Of a stretch of 25,517 nt of DNA, positions 23,364 through 25,517 are shown piece by piece (position 1 is the stretch's first letter; every line of letters begins with the position of its first letter). The translations under genes and the position numbers were made by a program. The stretch is from UBA10183 sp041653835 (GTDB lineage: Bacteria; Omnitrophota; Gorgyraeia; Gorgyraeales; Gorgyraeaceae). The notes beneath the pieces were generated by a model. It did not search any database and had not been told where the DNA came from. It saw only the letters and a list, made by a program, of their open reading frames with translations. The stretch spans positions 1 to 25,517 of the forward strand of contig JBAZEP010000022.1 of assembly GCA_041653835.1 (NCBI GenBank), written 5' to 3'.

Positions 23364-24608
23364 ATGAGAAATATAAATAAAATAGTTAATATAGTAGCAA
23401 TAGTTACAATAATTATGTGGAGCCAAAGTGCCTGTTATTCTATGCCCGATTCTTTTACTTTGAGGGTGCCCTCCATTTTTAGTTTTCAAAAATTAGACTA
23501 TGAAAAAGACTGGGGCATTATAGAAAGGGATTATAAAGTTCTCATCGAAGCCGCTTTTTCAGAGGAGGAGTTGAAAAGAGTGTACCGTAAAATGGTGTTC
23601 GAGACTCATCCAGATAGGAACAAAGGCGATGAAAAGAACGCGGAAGAAGTTTTTAAGAAATTAGCGGGAATGGTAGAGGGGAAACTTAAAAAAGATTTTA
23701 AAGTAACCCCTGCTAATTCTAGTAAACATGCTTACAATCCAAGGTGGATGGATGACTGGGCATCAGTAACTCCGGAATACGAAAAAGATAATATGGAAAT
23801 AATGGCCGCATCTGTTAATAAGCTTAAAGATAGGGCACAAAGATTAGCGGATGTAATAAAAGGAAAAGAATTGGCAATAGAAGTTTTAGCAAAAAAGGCC
23901 GCGTATCTATCAGCCAGTGATATAGATCAATTATTAGATGTTATTTCTAAAAAATCATTCGCCGCTTTGTTAATAAATAAAATCCAGCCCGACGCATTAT
24001 CCGCGGGATTGATTTCAGATGAAGATATTTGGCAAATAAGGCCATTATTAGAAAAATTACTTTTGGCCAGACAGCTTAGGACAGGCGAGATTGTTTTGAT
24101 AAGAACCGGGAACAAGATAGAAAGAGCTGTTATATTAGAAGAATTTACCGGAGAAGGATCGAAACTCAAAGCAATAACAGTAGGAGCTCCATTTAAAGGG
24201 CCTCTTGATTATGGTTCGATCGGGAGCGATAATTCCAGGCTCATTGAATTAGCCGCTGATTATATAGTCTCTGACTTGGTAGATTTTGAGCGCGAACCAA
24301 AACAAACAGGATATACTATTAATATCGGAGATATTCTTGAAATTGACAATAGGGAAGATCCGCCATTTATGGTAACTGTGTACGGAGTTCACGCTCATTT
24401 TTATCATGTAATCATGCATCAGCGCTCCGGGAGCCTTAGTTATCATCTAGGGTATGGATATCATTTCGGCACAGCTGCAGGAGAAACTGCGTTAGGAGAC
24501 GGAAGAATTAAAAAAATTAACTTAACACTCCCCGAGATTAAACCAAGGCTTGATAATATAGAAATTCTTAAAAGACTACCACAAAGAGGCTTACGCACAG
24601 ATTCTTAA
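23364..24608 (+). CDS. Signal-peptide protein with an N-terminal J-domain and LRVP motif
   Basis: I start at ATG 23364 (414 aa), 7 nt after AGGAGG; the in-frame TTG at 23343 lies upstream of that site. A hydrophobic leader (NIVAIVTIIMW..., cleavage near CYS-MPDS) is followed by FTLRVPSIF, then a J-domain-like region ~40-105 with VYRKMVFETHPDRN and the HPD triad at 82-84. The remainder (~130-414) is helical, then beta-rich with a histidine-rich stretch (YGVHAHFYHVIMH, YHLGYGYHFG); I do not recognise it. J-domains normally stimulate cytoplasmic or periplasmic-facing Hsp70s, so one behind an export signal is odd. It begins 28 nt after the aminomutase-type gene and is probably in its operon. The gene is visibly A/T-rich. 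No lipobox is present. Confidence 0.75.
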   Translation: MRNINKIVNIVAIVTIIMWSQSACYSMPDSFTLRVPSIFSFQKLDYEKDWGIIERDYKVLIEAAFSEEELKRVYRKMVFETHPDRNKGDEKNAEEVFKKLAGMVEGKLKKDFKVTPANSSKHAYNPRWMDDWASVTPEYEKDNMEIMAASVNKLKDRAQRLADVIKGKELAIEVLAKKAAYLSASDIDQLLDVISKKSFAALLINKIQPDALSAGLISDEDIWQIRPLLEKLLLARQLRTGEIVLIRTGNKIERAVILEEFTGEGSKLKAITVGAPFKGPLDYGSIGSDNSRLIELAADYIVSDLVDFEREPKQTGYTINIGDILEIDNREDPPFMVTVYGVHAHFYHVIMHQRSGSLSYHLGYGYHFGTAAGETALGDGRIKKINLTLPEIKPRLDNIEILKRLPQRGLRTDS

Positions 24609-24610
24609 TT

Positions 24611-24630
24611 TGGTGCGGGAGGAGGGATTT
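24611..24630 (-). repeat. 20-bp direct copy of the tRNA-Leu(CAG) 3' end
   Basis: Bases 24611-24630 are identical to 24762-24781, which form the CCA end, acceptor strand and part of the T-arm of the minus-strand tRNA-Leu(CAG). The copies lie 151 bp apart, downstream of the tRNA in its reading direction. This is the arrangement left by integration at a tRNA 3' end. Confidence 0.8.
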
Positions 24631-24734
24631 GGCGCCCTACGTCCGCCACAGAACTTGGCGGACTCCGGGTCGGCCACTCGACTGCTAAACAGATGCTCCT
24701 ATTCGTCGCATCCAGCGGTCTCACTTCAAATCCC
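24624..24734. repeat. 111-bp segment with 8-bp terminal inverted repeats and an internal hairpin
   Basis: GGGATTTG (24624-24631) and CAAATCCC (24727-24734) are inverted copies bounding the segment between the two tRNA-end copies. Inside it, GTCCGCCA (24641-24648) pairs with TGGCGGAC (24656-24663). There is no ORF. This non-coding stretch is either a miniature mobile element, a remnant of one, or degenerate tRNA sequence. Confidence 0.45.
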
Positions 24735-24761
24735 TTATCATTAGGGAGCAAGAAAGATACA

Positions 24762-24848
24762 TGGTGCGGGAGGAGGGATTTGAACCCTCAAGGCCTTGCG
24801 GCCATAGGCTTCTGAGACCTACGTGTCTGCCAATTCCACCACCCCCGC
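24762..24848 (-). tRNA. tRNA-Leu(CAG)
   Basis: On the minus strand: acceptor GCGGGGG/CTCCCGC (one G-U pair), type II long variable arm, T-arm GAGGGTTCAAATCCCTC, discriminator A and encoded CCA (24764-24762). Anticodon loop CTCAGAA gives CAG, which reads CUG. A strong own promoter lies just upstream. Confidence 0.95.
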
Positions 24849-24860
24849 ATAAGTGAAATA

Positions 24861-24889
24861 AGTATACCTTCATTTGGCCTGCCTGTCAA
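24861..24889 (-). promoter_or_regulatory. Near-consensus sigma70 promoter for tRNA-Leu(CAG)
   Basis: Minus strand: TTGACA (24889-24884) and TATACT (24866-24861) are 17 bases apart, with the tRNA 5' end 12 bases after the -10. This fits a stable-RNA promoter with a very short 5' leader. Confidence 0.85.
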
Positions 24890-24894
24890 TTACC

Positions 24895-24923
24895 TTGATT
24901 TAAGGGGCGTTTTTTGGTATAGT
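24895..24923 (+). promoter_or_regulatory. Extended -10 sigma70 promoter for smpB (and possibly ssrA)
   Basis: TTGATT (24895-24900), a 17-base spacer, TTGG leading into TATAGT (24918-24923). The smpB ATG is 13 bases after the -10, leaving a leader of only about 6-7 nt. The -35 boxes of this promoter and the divergent tRNA promoter are 5 bases apart. Confidence 0.75.
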
Positions 24924-24936
24924 AAACCCTGCTGAT

Positions 24937-25386
24937 ATGGAATATAATTCTGTAATTACCAACAGGTCCGCCAGAAGGGATTTTTTTATATTAGAGACCA
25001 TAGAGGCAGGCCTTGAATTAATGGGGACTGAGGTAAAGTCAATACGCTCAGGAAAAGCGAGCCTGGCTGAAAGTTTCGCGAAGGTAGAGGAAGGCCAGAT
25101 ATATCTCTATCATATGCATGTAAGTCCCTATGAATATGAGAGTAAAGAGCAGGATGCCCTGAGGCCGAAAAAACTGCTTTTACATAAAAAGCAGATAGAA
25201 TATCTATCGGGCCAGGTTTTACAGAAAAGATTAGCGCTTATCCCTTTAAAGACTTATTTTAAGAATGGATTTGTGAAGGTTGAACTTGGCCTGGCGCAGG
25301 GCAAGAAACAATACGACAAGCGCGAATCAATAAGAAAAAGAGAGTCCGACAGGGCCCTGGCAAGGGCTAAAAGGACAAAAATATAA
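24937..25386 (+). CDS. smpB: SsrA-binding protein SmpB
   Basis: The 149-aa length is normal for SmpB. Signatures: ITNRSARRDFFILETIEAGLELMGTEVKS (start of the OB fold), SLAESFAKVEEGQIYLYHMHVSPY, LLLHKKQIEYL and the basic C-terminal tail KKQYDKRESIRKRESDRALARA, which inserts into the empty mRNA channel. It binds tmRNA and delivers it to stalled ribosomes for trans-translation. Its RNA partner ssrA begins 4 nt after the smpB stop. No Shine-Dalgarno sequence precedes ATG 24937, and the promoter position predicts a leaderless or nearly leaderless mRNA. Confidence 0.97.
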   Translation: MEYNSVITNRSARRDFFILETIEAGLELMGTEVKSIRSGKASLAESFAKVEEGQIYLYHMHVSPYEYESKEQDALRPKKLLLHKKQIEYLSGQVLQKRLALIPLKTYFKNGFVKVELGLAQGKKQYDKRESIRKRESDRALARAKRTKI

Positions 25387-25390
25387 AAAA

Positions 25391-25517
25391 GGGGGCGAAA
25401 GGTTTCGACTTTGATAGGCTTGGTAGGAGCAGCATGCTGAGGTTGCGAGGAGGCCTCATTAAACACCTTGCACAACTTAAACGCCAACTACAATGCAGTA
25501 GCTGAAGCGGAAGCGAT
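25391..25517 (+). ncRNA. ssrA: tmRNA (ssrA), 5' part, cut by window end
   Basis: Begins GGGGGCGAAAGGTTTCGACT, the conserved tmRNA 5' end, followed by the upstream pseudoknot region. The tag reading frame then opens near 25482 (GCC AAC TAC AAT GCA GTA GCT GAA GCG), giving a tag that starts A-N-Y-N-A-V-A-E-A-E-A. The rest of the tag, the other pseudoknots and the 3' tRNA-like end lie outside. No clear separate promoter is seen between smpB and ssrA, so co-transcription and processing are likely. Confidence 0.95.

Noticed and set aside
24631..24761. A second complete tRNA gene between the two tRNA-end copies
   Set aside because: Apart from the copied 3' end, I could not find matching acceptor, anticodon and T stems in either direction.
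1..25517. CRISPR array, insertion sequence or prophage
   Set aside because: No regularly spaced repeats, transposase, integrase or phage structural genes were seen; the only mobile-element hint is the duplicated tRNA end at 24611.

Overview
The window looks like a contig from an uncultured Gram-negative bacterium, most plausibly Omnitrophota (former OP3) or a related PVC-group lineage. That placement is inference. It rests on several outer-membrane beta-barrel proteins, signal peptides followed by an 'LRVP'-type motif on large unusual proteins, and many receiver/kinase genes. Housekeeping genes are interspersed: comM, accA, smpB, ssrA and two tRNA-Leu genes.

Region 1 (1-9919, + strand) is a sensory/outer-membrane cluster. 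It holds the 3' part of a beta-barrel protein, a CHASE4-PAS membrane sensor without a kinase, an OprP/O-like porin, and a PstS-like periplasmic binding protein. The last overlaps, by ATGA, a large Cache-HAMP-PAS histidine kinase. An Rcp1-type receiver, a receiver-histidine kinase hybrid and two more stand-alone receivers follow. There are two kinases and four receiver domains but no DNA-binding output domain and no pstCAB. The simplest reading is a phosphate (or similar oxyanion) uptake and sensing module whose output is protein-protein signalling or lies elsewhere.

Region 2 (9940-13405) has comM on the minus strand, separated by a long dyad and a near-consensus sigma70 promoter from a tandem pair of paralogous small outer-membrane barrels.

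Region 3 (13422-16962) carries a divergent PAP2 (YuiD-like) membrane protein, a LysM-L,D-transpeptidase, accA, a perfect 18-bp inverted repeat, tRNA-Leu(CAA) and an exported metallophosphoesterase.

Region 4 (16959-24608) is the most unusual part. Two nearly identical promoter plus terminator-hairpin leaders, about 3.6 kb apart, precede an 1155-aa orphan exported protein and an 890-aa protein. In the latter, a signal peptide and a helical domain precede a radical-SAM lysine/glutamate 2,3-aminomutase domain; its substrate-site residues resemble glutamate 2,3-aminomutase. A third protein with a signal peptide, an LRVP motif and a J-domain follows in an operon. Cytosolic-type enzymes behind apparent export signals, under a shared leader, are the best candidate here for an undescribed system.

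Region 5 (24609-25517) has a 20-bp duplication of the tRNA-Leu(CAG) 3' end, that tRNA on the minus strand, a divergent promoter pair, smpB, and the 5' part of ssrA (tmRNA), cut by the window end.
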